NCBI RefSeq assembly: GCF_003815975.1 | Contig: NZ_CP033932.1 | Coordinates: forward strand, 1,116,001-1,180,000 | Source: Chryseobacterium bernardetii | Lineage (GTDB): Bacteria > Bacteroidota > Bacteroidia > Flavobacteriales > Weeksellaceae | Direction of reading: 5' to 3' | Length of the DNA: 64,000 nt | Translations under genes and position numbers: made by a program | Shown here: positions 42,732 to 51,983 of the stretch, piece by piece | Position numbering within the stretch: the stretch's first letter is position 1 | Layout of the letters: every line of letters begins with the position of its first letter | Notes under the pieces: model-generated | Databases searched by the model: none | What the model saw: the letters and a program-made list of their open reading frames with translations, nothing else | Told to the model about the DNA's origin: nothing

Positions 42732-44885
42732 TTACTCAACAATCTTAAAATCCAATTGTTTTTGGATCAGGTTTGCTTTTACTACTTTGATCTGAACCTG
42801 ATCTCCAAGTTGGTATTTATTTCCGTGTCTTACACCATATACGGCATGTGTTTTTGCATCATACATATAAGAATCGTCCACTAAATCTCTTAATTTAATA
42901 AGACCTTCAGCTCCGTTTTCCGGAATTTCTACCCAGAATCCAAATTCAGCAACTCCGGAAATAACACCTGTGAAAGTTTCACCCAAATGTTTTTCCATAA
43001 ATTTCACCTGCATGAATTTAATGGAATCTCTTTCTGCATCAGCTGCCAGTCTTTCCATAGAACTGCAGTGCTTTGCTTTTTCTTCCAGTTCCTGTTTGCT
43101 TGGGGATTTTCCTCCATCCAGATAATGCTGAAGAAGACGGTGGGCAATCAAATCCGGGTAACGTCGGATAGGAGAGGTGAAGTGGGTATAGTAAGCAAAT
43201 CCAAGCCCATAATGGCCTATGGGTTCCGTAGAATATACCGCCTTACTCATACTTCTCATCGCAAGGGTTTCAATCATGTTTTCTTCTCCTTTTCCTTTTA
43301 CATCATGAAGAAGCTTATTCAAAGATTCTGCAACTTTCTTGGTATTGGCTAAGTTCATCTTATAACCGAAAGTAGACACAAAATCTCTTAACGATTCCAA
43401 CTTGGCAGGATCCGGATCATCGTGAACCCTGTAGATAAATGTATTATTGGTAATTTCCCCTTTTCTGGTTAACGAGATAAATTCGGATACTTTTTTATTG
43501 GCTAAAAGCATAAATTCTTCAATCAGATGATTGGAATCTTTACTGATTTTGAAGTATACCCCAACCGGCTCATTATTTTCATCCAGATTGAACCTTACTT
43601 CACTTCTGTCAAAAGTAATGGCCCCATTTCTGATACGTTCATTACGCATTATTTTCGCCAATCTGTCAAGAGCATTGATTTCTTCGGCCAAATCTCCCTG
43701 GCCGGTTTCAATACGCTCCTGAGCTTCCTCATACGTAAATCTTCTGTCTGAATGAATCACCGTTCTTCCAAACCACTGTTTCTGGATTTCTGCCTGATCA
43801 TTCAGCTCAAAAACTGCGGAAAAGGTATATTTATCTTCATGAGGACGAAGTGAACATACATCATTACTCAACACTTCCGGCAACATCGGAACAACCCTGT
43901 CTACTAAATATACTGAAGTTGCTCTCTGATATGCTTCATCGTCAAGAATGGTTCCCGGAACTACATAATGGGATACGTCTGCAATATGAACTCCAATTTC
44001 CCAGTTTCCGTTTTCCAGTTTTCTAATCGATAAAGCATCATCAAAATCTTTTGCATCCTTAGGGTCAATAGTAAACGTACAGATATTACGCATATCCCAA
44101 CGCTTTGCTACTTCTTCATCGGTAATTCTTCTGTCAATTTTATCAGCATCCAGCTCCACTTCCTGTGGAAATTCGTAAGGTAAACCATATTCTGCAAGAA
44201 TAGAGTGGATCTCCGTTTCATGTTCTCCCGGAGCACCCAATACCTGTATAATTTCTCCTTCAGGATTTTTATCTCCAGGTTTCCATTCCGTCATCTTTAC
44301 AACTACCTTATCTCCGTCCTGAGCATTATTGAATTTTGTCTTTGGAATAAATATATCTGTATTGATTGATTTTTTATCACAAACCACAAACCCGAAATCC
44401 TTGTGAGCCACCTTCTGAAAAGTCCCCACGAACTCTGTTCTGTTTCTTTCCAAGACCTCCAAAACGGACCCTTCCACTTTCTTTCCTTTATAATGATAAG
44501 TTATAATAAGAACCTTATCTCCCTGCAGGGCATCCTTAACATTTTTAGCGTGAACGAAGACATCATCTTCCAATCCTTCTACATTTACATAAGCATTTCC
44601 ACTCTGGTTAAAATCGATAACCCCAGTTAGCGTTCCTGCAATTTTCAGGTTTACGATATACTTTCCTCTTTCTACTTCTTTGATCTTTTCAGATCCCTGA
44701 AGTTTATGCAGCGCCTGAATCACAAGTTCTCTCTGTCTTGGATTTTTATAATCGATCCCGTCAGCAATCTGCTTATAATTATAAATTTTTGATGAATTTG
44801 CATTCATGAAACGAAGGATCAATCTTCCGATTTCCATCAGTTTCAAATCATTTTTATGACTTATATATTTTCTTTTTTTTGGCAT
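42732..44885 (-). CDS. rnr: Ribonuclease R
   Basis: 717 aa 3'-5' exoribonuclease. N-terminal winged helix, cold-shock domains (GTLTGVIDFNQSGNAYV; GTFQKVAHKDFGFVV), the RNB catalytic core with TIDPKDAKDFDDALS (the Asp cluster), HFTSPIRRYPDL, and a C-terminal S1 domain (FTGVISGVAEFGFWVEIPEN). Lacks the long basic tail of the E. coli enzyme, normal for Bacteroidetes. Confidence 0.95.
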   Translation of the reverse strand: MPKKRKYISHKNDLKLMEIGRLILRFMNANSSKIYNYKQIADGIDYKNPRQRELVIQALHKLQGSEKIKEVERGKYIVNLKIAGTLTGVIDFNQSGNAYVNVEGLEDDVFVHAKNVKDALQGDKVLIITYHYKGKKVEGSVLEVLERNRTEFVGTFQKVAHKDFGFVVCDKKSINTDIFIPKTKFNNAQDGDKVVVKMTEWKPGDKNPEGEIIQVLGAPGEHETEIHSILAEYGLPYEFPQEVELDADKIDRRITDEEVAKRWDMRNICTFTIDPKDAKDFDDALSIRKLENGNWEIGVHIADVSHYVVPGTILDDEAYQRATSVYLVDRVVPMLPEVLSNDVCSLRPHEDKYTFSAVFELNDQAEIQKQWFGRTVIHSDRRFTYEEAQERIETGQGDLAEEINALDRLAKIMRNERIRNGAITFDRSEVRFNLDENNEPVGVYFKISKDSNHLIEEFMLLANKKVSEFISLTRKGEITNNTFIYRVHDDPDPAKLESLRDFVSTFGYKMNLANTKKVAESLNKLLHDVKGKGEENMIETLAMRSMSKAVYSTEPIGHYGLGFAYYTHFTSPIRRYPDLIAHRLLQHYLDGGKSPSKQELEEKAKHCSSMERLAADAERDSIKFMQVKFMEKHLGETFTGVISGVAEFGFWVEIPENGAEGLIKLRDLVDDSYMYDAKTHAVYGVRHGNKYQLGDQVQIKVVKANLIQKQLDFKIVE

Positions 44886-45377
44886 TTTAATTTTTTTTAA
44901 ATTACTAACTGCTATCTCACTGAAAGTGAAAATTCATTAATTCCTGAATTTCCGGATTCAAAATAATAGCCTTTATTGCAAAATCCTGTTGTATATTTAT
45001 TCGGTTTATTAGACAAAGCTATAAAATCTATACCAGGACTTTCAATATCTTTATATTATTGTGTATATTTTTTTAAAAGCTCTTTCAGTTTTTTAACATA
45101 TTATTACTTTTTGTTTCTGTCAGGTTAAAGCAACTTATCACAAAAAATAAAACCGCAGACACTTTTATTTCATCAAACCTTAATGTTTAATTTAATCTTG
45201 TTTTATCTAAATCTACTTTATAACGGAAGCTTTAGTTTTGTATAAATTTAATACAAATCTGGAGAAGAAAAGAGAAAACCTTCTTTAAAATATTTTTAAA
45301 ATATTACAAAGGTTCAGGAGAAGTATAGAATAATAAATTCTATTGAACACTGCAAATGTACAAATAAAAAATAAATA
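44886..45377. other. AT-rich intergenic region between rnr and rpiB
   Basis: About 490 bp. I see no protein-like frame, tRNA or clear hairpin beyond the rpiB terminator at its right end. C exceeds G on the plus strand by eye. It should contain the rnr promoter, but I could not fix a -33/-7 pair. Confidence 0.6.
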
Positions 45378-45402
45378 AGGCCTGCAATTGAATTACAGGC
45401 CT
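45378..45402 (-). terminator. Terminator of rpiB
   Basis: A stem AGGCCTG / CAGGCCT extended by AATT pairs, followed on the minus strand by TTATTTATT, 10 bases past the rpiB stop. Confidence 0.78.
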
Positions 45403-45411
45403 CAGTATATT

Positions 45412-45846
45412 TTAGCAAACAGCAATTTTATCTACTCTGTTCTGGTGTCTTCCACCTTCAAATTCTGTTGAAAGAAATTTGTCTACAATTTCAATTGCCA
45501 GTTCTTTTGATATAAACCTAGCCGGAATGGAAATCATGTTTGCATCATTATGCTGCCTTGCCAGTGTTGCAATCTCCGGCATCCAGCAAAGTGCACATCT
45601 GATTTTCTGGTGTTTGTTTGCAGTGATCTGAACTCCGTTTCCGCTTCCACAGATCAGAATTCCCAACTCATTTTCCCCGTTTTCCACAGAGGTTGCAGCA
45701 GGGTGTACAAAATCCGGATAATCCACACTGTTTGTGGAAAACGTTCCAAAATCCTGAACTTCAAACTTTTCTGAAAGATAGTTTTTAACAATCTCCTTAT
45801 ATTCATAGCCTGCATGGTCCGCTGCAATAGCAATTTTTCTTTTCAT
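45412..45846 (-). CDS. rpiB: Ribose 5-phosphate isomerase B
   Basis: 144 aa LacA/RpiB fold. IAADHAGYEYKEIVKNYL at the N terminus, DYPDFVHPAA, and LICGSGNGVQITANKHQKIR with the catalytic Cys. Interconverts ribose-5-P and ribulose-5-P. It is transcribed away from pgk across a 641-bp gap. Confidence 0.95.
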   Translation of the reverse strand: MKRKIAIAADHAGYEYKEIVKNYLSEKFEVQDFGTFSTNSVDYPDFVHPAATSVENGENELGILICGSGNGVQITANKHQKIRCALCWMPEIATLARQHNDANMISIPARFISKELAIEIVDKFLSTEFEGGRHQNRVDKIAVC

Positions 45847-46487
45847 AATACTCTTATTAAGCTTTTTTAGATTTTATTTCCTTACAAAGGTAAGAATAAT
45901 AACAATTCGTGTTAGTAAACCGTGGGTTAATTGTGAAAAGGTATGTTAATAAGTGTGGAAAACTTTTTTCAACTTTCTATTTTTAAAGATGAAATTATTT
46001 CGTAATAGAAAATCTTTCCGAAAGTTTTTCCCACAACTTTCCAGATCTTTTCTCAAGCTATCCCCAGCTTTTTCCATAATAAAATAACTAATAATGCGTT
46101 GTTGGCAAAGTTATCAACAATTGTGAATAAGTGAGTGAATATGCAGGTTTACAAAGTTTTACAATGTGAGTTATTTATGAATTGTGTACCAGTTGAGTAT
46201 TATAAACTTTATGCCTAAAACTTATCCCCGTTACTAACAATACATAACAACAACTACATTATTATTTTTTTAAAGAGAAAAGATTTGTTGATTAATGGGT
46301 GATTGGGTTCGGGGAAAGTTTTTGAAAACTTTTATTTCGATCAATCTGTTGAAAAAGTTTAAAACCTTACATTTGTGAAACGAAAAATCAAAGAAATTTG
46401 TGGAATTGCCTTTGCCGGATTTGTTGAAATCTAAACTGGGCCGGAAGGAAGACCATGAAACTTTAGAAAAAAAATCTGAAAATAAAA
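45847..46487. other. Candidate replication origin (oriC) region
   Basis: AT-rich divergent gap with several DnaA-box-like nonamers. One mismatch to TTATCCACA: 45954-45962 (TGTGGAAAA, reverse), 46111-46119 (TTATCAACA) and 46122-46130 (TGTGAATAA, reverse). Two mismatches: TTTCCCACA near 46028, CTATCCCCA near 46059, TTATCCCCG at 46222. An AT-rich stretch follows at 46231-46300. Genes diverge from here (rpiB left, pgk right), and C exceeds G in non-coding DNA to the left but not to the right. Two parS sites lie 6-8 kb away. No perfect DnaA box is present, so this is a proposal. Confidence 0.45.
46368..46375 (+). promoter_or_regulatory. -7 element TACATTTG before pgk
   Basis: Matches TAnnTTTG and lies 112 bases before the pgk ATG. 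A TTG at 46349 is slightly closer than the usual 19-20 base spacing. The leader would be about 105 nt. Confidence 0.45.
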
Positions 46488-47678
46488 ATGAAAACAATTA
46501 ACGACTTCAATTTTAAAGATAAGAAAGCTCTTGTAAGAGTTGACTTCAATGTTCCTCAGGATGACCAGTTGAATGTGACTGACAATACCAGAATTGTTGC
46601 AGTGAAACCAACTGTTGAAAAAATCCTTAAGGATGGCGGTTCTGTTATTTTAATGACACACCTTGGAAGGCCAAAAGGAGAGGTGAAAGACCAGTTTTCT
46701 CTAAAACATATTATTAGTGAGGTTTCAAATGTTCTGGGACAGGAAGTGAAATTTGTTGATGAGTGCATCGGAGAGAAAGCTGAACAGGCTGCTGCTGATT
46801 TGAAGCCGGGTGAGATTTTATTATTGGAAAATCTACGTTTTCACAATGAAGAAGAAAAAGGAGATGAAGGGTTCGCTGAGAAACTTTCTAAGTTGGGTGA
46901 TGCATATGTAAATGATGCTTTCGGAACAGCACACAGAGCACATGCTTCTACAGCTGTAATTGCTAAATTTTTTCCATCAACTAAATTCTTCGGTTTATTA
47001 ATGGCTAAAGAACTTCAGGCGATCGATAAAGTTTTGAAAAGTGGCGAAAAACCAGTTACTGCAATTTTGGGAGGATCTAAGGTTTCAACTAAGATTACCA
47101 TTATAGAAAATATTCTTCCTGCAGTTGACAATTTAATTATTGGTGGTGGAATGGCCTTCACATTTATTAAGGCTTTGGGAGGAAAAATTGGTAACTCTTT
47201 AGTAGAAGAAGATAAACTTCCTTTAGCATTGGAAATCTTAGCAAAAGCTAAGGAACATAAAGTAAAAGTATATCTTCCGTCTGATGCAATCATTGCTGAA
47301 AGTTTTAATAATGATGCTGAAAGAAAAGAAGCTGATATCTATGCAATCCCTGAAGGTTGGATGGGATTGGATGCTGGTCTTAAATCAAGAGATCAGTTCA
47401 ACGATGTATTATTAAATTCAAGAACAATTCTTTGGAATGGTCCTATTGGAGTTTTTGAGATGCCAAACTTTGCCGGAGGAACAGTTGCTCTTGGAGACAG
47501 TATTGCTGAAGCAACAAGATTGGGAGCTTTCTCTTTAGTAGGAGGTGGTGACAGTGTTGCATTCGTTAAGCAATTCGGATACGGAGATAAAGTAAGCTAT
47601 GTTTCTACAGGTGGTGGAGCAATGCTTGAAAGTCTTGAAGGACTTGAGCTTCCTGGCGTAGCTGCTATTAACAATTAA
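46488..47678 (+). CDS. pgk: Phosphoglycerate kinase
   Basis: 396 aa glycolytic kinase (1,3-bisphosphoglycerate + ADP to 3-phosphoglycerate + ATP). Signature [66 protein letters not shown], and [13 protein letters not shown] with GGGDSVAFV. Single gene with a strong terminator. Confidence 0.97.
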   Translation: MKTINDFNFKDKKALVRVDFNVPQDDQLNVTDNTRIVAVKPTVEKILKDGGSVILMTHLGRPKGEVKDQFSLKHIISEVSNVLGQEVKFVDECIGEKAEQAAADLKPGEILLLENLRFHNEEEKGDEGFAEKLSKLGDAYVNDAFGTAHRAHASTAVIAKFFPSTKFFGLLMAKELQAIDKVLKSGEKPVTAILGGSKVSTKITIIENILPAVDNLIIGGGMAFTFIKALGGKIGNSLVEEDKLPLALEILAKAKEHKVKVYLPSDAIIAESFNNDAERKEADIYAIPEGWMGLDAGLKSRDQFNDVLLNSRTILWNGPIGVFEMPNFAGGTVALGDSIAEATRLGAFSLVGGGDSVAFVKQFGYGDKVSYVSTGGGAMLESLEGLELPGVAAINN

Positions 47679-47702
47679 TAGAGAATAAAATTCAATATTT
47701 TG

Positions 47703-47734
47703 AAGCCTGCTAATATTATTAGCAGGCTTTTTTA
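47703..47734 (+). terminator. Terminator of pgk
   Basis: A 12-bp stem AAGCCTGCTAAT / ATTAGCAGGCTT with a 3-nt loop and six T, 25 bases past the stop. Confidence 0.9.
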
Positions 47735-48073
47735 TGCTTGTATTTTCATTGAGAAATCCTGAATTGTGTTAGCATTTTATAAGTTTTTGATATAACCTTA
47801 AGTTATATTAAATTAATATATTTTGATTTACTGAAAGTTACGTTTCTATACTGGCCAATAAAGAAAAACTTATGTTTTTGATCTAATAAAATTGAGAGAT
47901 TTGCAGCATTTAATCTTATAAATTTGCCTAAATACTATTAGTTATTTTGTTTGAATTTTATAATGACTGCGAATTTTTTGCAATGTGAATTTTAGGTCTT
48001 AAAAAATTATTTTATACGTCAAGTTTTGACGTTATCAGGAAATACATTTGCCATACTAAATTACAATTTAAAG
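47735..48073. other. AT-rich upstream region of the beta-helix gene
   Basis: About 340 bp without a recognisable gene. It must hold the promoter of the next gene. The stretch TTTGCCTAAATACTATTAG and TATAATG near 47960 are possible elements, but nothing is decisive. A short inverted repeat GTCAAGTTTTGAC lies at 48019-48031. Confidence 0.45.
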
Positions 48074-49972
48074 ATGTATACAAATGAATTTTTTTCCGTA
48101 GGAAATCCGGCTCCCAATGATGACCTTGTTCAGCTTATTGATAGCTTTACTGGAGAGAATGTTAATTTTAAAAAAGTAAGTACCTGGATTGATGGCACCT
48201 TGCTTGTTCCTGATGATTCCAGGGTGTTAAATGATGAAATTATTTATCGCTCGAGGGGAAATGATTATTATGTGAATACAGTAGTTTTTTCTACGAAAAG
48301 AGTTTATGTAACAACATTTGGAGTAAGATCTTCATATACAGTAGACCAAAGAGCTCTTATTCAAAAAGCATTTGATATTAGCTCTCAATTAGGACTTAAG
48401 CTTATTTTTCCCAGCGGCCATTTTCTTGTTAATTCTTACACTGATAATGCATTTACACAAATACATTCGAATATTTTTGATTTAAAATCTTATTTAGATA
48501 TAGAGTTTGAGGACTATAGTGTTATCAAGTTAGGGGAATTCTTTGATAATAAAAAATTTATTCTTTTTTCAGGATTAAATCACCCAACTCCTTCAAAATT
48601 TTTACCGTTGTTTAATATAACAATGAGAGGAAGGGGAATTATTGACTTCAACGGAGAACTTTCACAAATGAGAAGTTCCCATATGCGAAGAATTGGTTTT
48701 GAAGGTGGAAATTGTACAAATGTTGATATAGATGGGTTATACTGGACTAATGGTGATTTAAGCCAATGTATTGCAGTTGGTTGGGGAGAGAATGGAAGTA
48801 AAGTAACCATTCAAAATTGTATTTTTGAAGATCTAGTTAAAAGTGTTGAGACTATTAATAATGATCATTCCACAATTTATGGGAACGCCAATTTTTTATC
48901 GGTTCATGATAACGTTTTTATTGGAAATGAACAGATGAGATTAATTGGTTGTGCATGTGAAATTCATAGTAGTAACGCTTCATTTTCAAATAATAAGGTT
49001 TATAATTATGTGCGAATGAACTTTGTGGTTGGTAATCATAATGAAAAAGGACCTATTAATAACATTACTATTTCTGATAATATAGCTGAAGTAACATGTG
49101 GTGCAGTTTATATATGGGGTACTGAAAATTGTGTTACTTCTAATGTTTTTATTACTTCAAATAATGTTAAACATAGGCATGTTGAAGGTAAGTCACTATT
49201 ATATAATGGGTTGCAATCCTTATTAATCATTGAAAATAAGTTTGGAAAATGTGAAAGAATTACTGTTAAAAATAATGTTTCACATATTCTTTATAATATA
49301 GAACATCCTGATATTCCTACCAGGTTTGCCATAGGGGTTTCTTGTGAAACAGAATCGTTAGTAATCTGTGATAACCATTTTATTGGACATTCTTTAGGAG
49401 TGAATTTGACTTACGCTGATCCACCATATAAAGAATATGTAGACTACTCATTTATTAATATTTCGAGGAATAGTTTCACTGCTTCTTCAAAAATTCTGAA
49501 TGTTGATGCAAGAAAATTAAATTACTGTTTAATATCAGATAATACTACTGCACTGGTCTCAGATACTCTTGAAAATTTAATTGTAATTAACAGTGATATC
49601 ATTCAATCTACAACATTAAGAGATAATATTTACATCTCCAATCAGCCAAAAGTTGAATTTACACCCTCTGCAGTATTTTTGGCAGACCCATCCAATAAGG
49701 CTAAATACGTTGTATCTCTTGTGAACACTCCTGTGCCTAGTATTAATGCTGGTGCATCAGTTTTAATCAGTCCTGTGCTTTCTAGTAGTCATAAGAGAGT
49801 AGGAGGGATGTATACTATCCAGCCAACATATCCTTTTCCGGAACTTTTCTTTAATGCACATACTTTTGGTGCTGGTGGAACAGGGGATATAAAATTTAAA
49901 GTTGATAATATGACTTCTTCTGTTTTCTCAGGGAATCCAGATTTAGTTAGTAACCTGATTATTAATTTATAA
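48074..49972 (+). CDS. Right-handed beta-helix protein, tailspike/pectate-lyase type
   Basis: 632 aa from ATG 48074 (MYTNEFFSVGNPAPNDDLV). An open frame from a TTG at 48026 adds 16 residues and is less likely. Residues about 85-135 (FGVRSSYTVDQRALIQKAFD...KLIFPSGHFLVNS) match the start of pectate-lyase-3 helices in phage tailspikes and capsule depolymerases. About 350 residues of coil repeats follow, rich in N-x-(I/V)-x-N/D-N patterns (ITISDNIAEV, ITVKNNVSHI, ISRNSF). The last 90 residues form a separate beta-rich end. There is no signal peptide and no phage gene nearby. Enzymatic activity unknown. Confidence 0.72.
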   Translation: MYTNEFFSVGNPAPNDDLVQLIDSFTGENVNFKKVSTWIDGTLLVPDDSRVLNDEIIYRSRGNDYYVNTVVFSTKRVYVTTFGVRSSYTVDQRALIQKAFDISSQLGLKLIFPSGHFLVNSYTDNAFTQIHSNIFDLKSYLDIEFEDYSVIKLGEFFDNKKFILFSGLNHPTPSKFLPLFNITMRGRGIIDFNGELSQMRSSHMRRIGFEGGNCTNVDIDGLYWTNGDLSQCIAVGWGENGSKVTIQNCIFEDLVKSVETINNDHSTIYGNANFLSVHDNVFIGNEQMRLIGCACEIHSSNASFSNNKVYNYVRMNFVVGNHNEKGPINNITISDNIAEVTCGAVYIWGTENCVTSNVFITSNNVKHRHVEGKSLLYNGLQSLLIIENKFGKCERITVKNNVSHILYNIEHPDIPTRFAIGVSCETESLVICDNHFIGHSLGVNLTYADPPYKEYVDYSFINISRNSFTASSKILNVDARKLNYCLISDNTTALVSDTLENLIVINSDIIQSTTLRDNIYISNQPKVEFTPSAVFLADPSNKAKYVVSLVNTPVPSINAGASVLISPVLSSSHKRVGGMYTIQPTYPFPELFFNAHTFGAGGTGDIKFKVDNMTSSVFSGNPDLVSNLIINL

Positions 49973-50816
49973 TAATGAAGACCGGAGATCATCCAGTCTT
50001 TTTTATTGTGATATATTTTGATTTTATTCATGTTTTAAATATTGAAATGTATTATCTTGTTTATCAATGATTAAACCTGTTTATTTGGTTTTATTTTGAT
50101 TATTTTTCTTTGTATTTTATCAATATTTTCTTGTAATATTATTTTTTATTTCGTAGTGTTTATTTCTTGTTATTTTCTATTGCAAATCAAAAGTTTAACT
50201 TGTCATTATTCTTTGTTTTTTTGAATTCTATTGATTTAAGTTTTGTAGATTGAGTTTGAATACTTGATTTTGATTGTTTAATTTTTAAATTTTTGTGTGC
50301 ATTCAATTTTTTAATGAAATAATTTGAGTTCAATTTATTTTCGTTTTTCCCATATTCTTAAATATTGAAATCACATGTTAATTTTTTCATGGGATTATTT
50401 TTTTTTAGCTATTTTATTTTTTATCGAATATGTTTATTTTCAATGAAGCTTTTAAAGAAATAAAATACAAAAGAAAATTTTTTTAGCTCAAATTTGGCCT
50501 TCAGAAAAGGGTTAAAAATTTAAAAATTATTATTTTCCGAGTATTTATATATAGAATAAAATTGAGCTCGTAAATGAGGTGTTTTTGTTAGAATTATGAT
50601 TTTGAAACGGAATTTTCTCTTTTCTGAACCAATTTCTATCCTTTCTCAAAGGTTATTTGTTTAGGGGCTTATGTCATTTTTTTTGATGATTGAGTATTTT
50701 CAAAAAATTCAGTTTTGCTAAATGTGGAGTAGGGGAGTCAAAACAAAATTAACAGTACAATTTTAAAATCAATTTTTAAAATGAAATTGAGATTAACATA
50801 TGTTTCATATTTTTCA
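49973..50816. other. Long AT-rich, T-biased gene-free region
   Basis: About 840 bp with T far above A and little C on the plus strand. A GACCGGAGATC...AGTC element near 49979-49999 could form a weak hairpin after the beta-helix gene. I see no tRNA, repeat array or protein-like frame on either strand. Composition is more extreme than the rest of the window. Confidence 0.55.
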
Positions 50817-50850
50817 AAAAAAAACTCAGAGTAAATTCCCTGAGTTTTTA
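50817..50850 (-). terminator. Terminator of the methyltransferase gene
   Basis: A 9-bp stem AAAACTCAG / CTGAGTTTT with a 10-nt loop, followed on the minus strand by a T run (about nine). Confidence 0.8.
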
Positions 50851-50909
50851 AACTTTATAAAGTAAAATGCTGAAAATTGACCTTCAGGAATGGCTTAAAA
50901 ATCGATTAT

Positions 50910-51731
50910 CTATCTTTTTTCGATAATATATATCAAACTTGAAAATTCGTTCGAAAAAGAGGCTTTTATGTTCGAAATTGTTCCATAGATACTTGCTTTT
51001 AGCCAGAATAGGGGGGATTTTTTATATTTTTCGCTTAACATAGAGATGTAGTACGAGTCAAGGATCAAAGGTTTGATCTTTCTCATTTTCCAATCTGGTT
51101 TTTTTGAAATCAGATTTTCCATTCCGTTTTTAGAAAAATGATAGATGTGTCTCGGTACATCATAGGCAGCCCAATATTCTTTATAATGTTTGGCATCATA
51201 AGAAGTAGGATTAGGAACAGCAATAATAAGAAGCCCTTTATCTTTTAATTTCGAGTGAAAAATATTGAGTATCTCATCCTGGTTCTCTATGTGTTCAAAT
51301 ACGTGCCATAATGTAATTGCATCCAGACTTTTGTCCTCTATCTTTTGAATATCATCCAGAATCTTTGCTTTTGTAATTTTCCCCTGTGCTGCTTTTCTTG
51401 CATCTGCATCAGGTTCAAAACCGAACGTTTCAAAATCATTTTCTATATACTTTACAAATTCTCCGGCACCACACCCATAGTCTAATACTTTTGATCCTTG
51501 TTGAATTCTTTCAACAAGAATATTTTTTTTGTACCGCAGATTAAAAGACTGAAGAAATTTGTATAATTTTTCTTTCAGACTTCCGGAATCCTGGTGATGA
51601 GAAATGTAATCTTCACTTTCGTAGTATTTGGAAATATTGGATGGGATAGGGTAGGTTTTGTATACTCCCTTTGTTTCTGTTTCTTTAATTTCAAATATTT
51701 CCTGTGAAAGAAAATGATCTTTTATTTTCAT
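50910..51731 (-). CDS. Class I SAM-dependent methyltransferase
   Basis: 273 aa. Rossmann motif I VLDYGCGAGEFVKYIE, motif II FGFEPDADARKAA, and ITLWHVFEHIENQDEIL. The N-terminal 50 residues (YYESEDYISHHQDSGSLKEK) and the C-terminal part with AYDVPRHIYHFSKNGM fit the UbiG-like/sugar-associated methyltransferases. Substrate unknown. Monocistronic, ending at a strong hairpin. Confidence 0.88.
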   Translation of the reverse strand: MKIKDHFLSQEIFEIKETETKGVYKTYPIPSNISKYYESEDYISHHQDSGSLKEKLYKFLQSFNLRYKKNILVERIQQGSKVLDYGCGAGEFVKYIENDFETFGFEPDADARKAAQGKITKAKILDDIQKIEDKSLDAITLWHVFEHIENQDEILNIFHSKLKDKGLLIIAVPNPTSYDAKHYKEYWAAYDVPRHIYHFSKNGMENLISKKPDWKMRKIKPLILDSYYISMLSEKYKKSPLFWLKASIYGTISNIKASFSNEFSSLIYIIEKR

Positions 51732-51956
51732 TGAATTTGCTATCTGTTATATTTAATAAATAGTAGTATATACGATTTAGATTCTATTATGTCATTTCTT
51801 GTTTTGAACTTTGTTTATAAAGGGAAAAGAGTTTATTATAAATATGTTCTTCTTGTAGAAATGACATGAGATATTAGTATATAACTTAAAAAATTAAGAT
51901 ATTCATCAACTTTTTAAAAGCTTAATAAATACCTTAATTTTCATTTTTATTGTAAG

Positions 51957-51978
51957 AAATGTTTCACGTGAAACATTT
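51957..51978. promoter_or_regulatory. parS site 1 (ParB-binding palindrome)
   Basis: Contains the exact 16-bp consensus TGTTTCACGTGAAACA at 51960-51975, extended to a 22-bp perfect palindrome. ParB binds such sites to segregate the origin region. It lies 6 bases past the mnmG stop codon. Confidence 0.93.
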
Positions 51979-51983
51979 TTATT

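Noticed and set aside
42987..43751. Plus-strand open frames opposite rnr
   Set aside because: They are antisense shadows of a strongly conserved gene and show no coding signature of their own.
44886..45377. Possible structured RNA upstream of rnr
   Set aside because: I found no stable paired elements or conserved RNA motif by reading; only AT-rich sequence.
48026..48073. TTG start extending the beta-helix protein by 16 residues
   Set aside because: The extension is not conserved-looking and the ATG at 48074 gives a cleaner start; kept only as an alternative.
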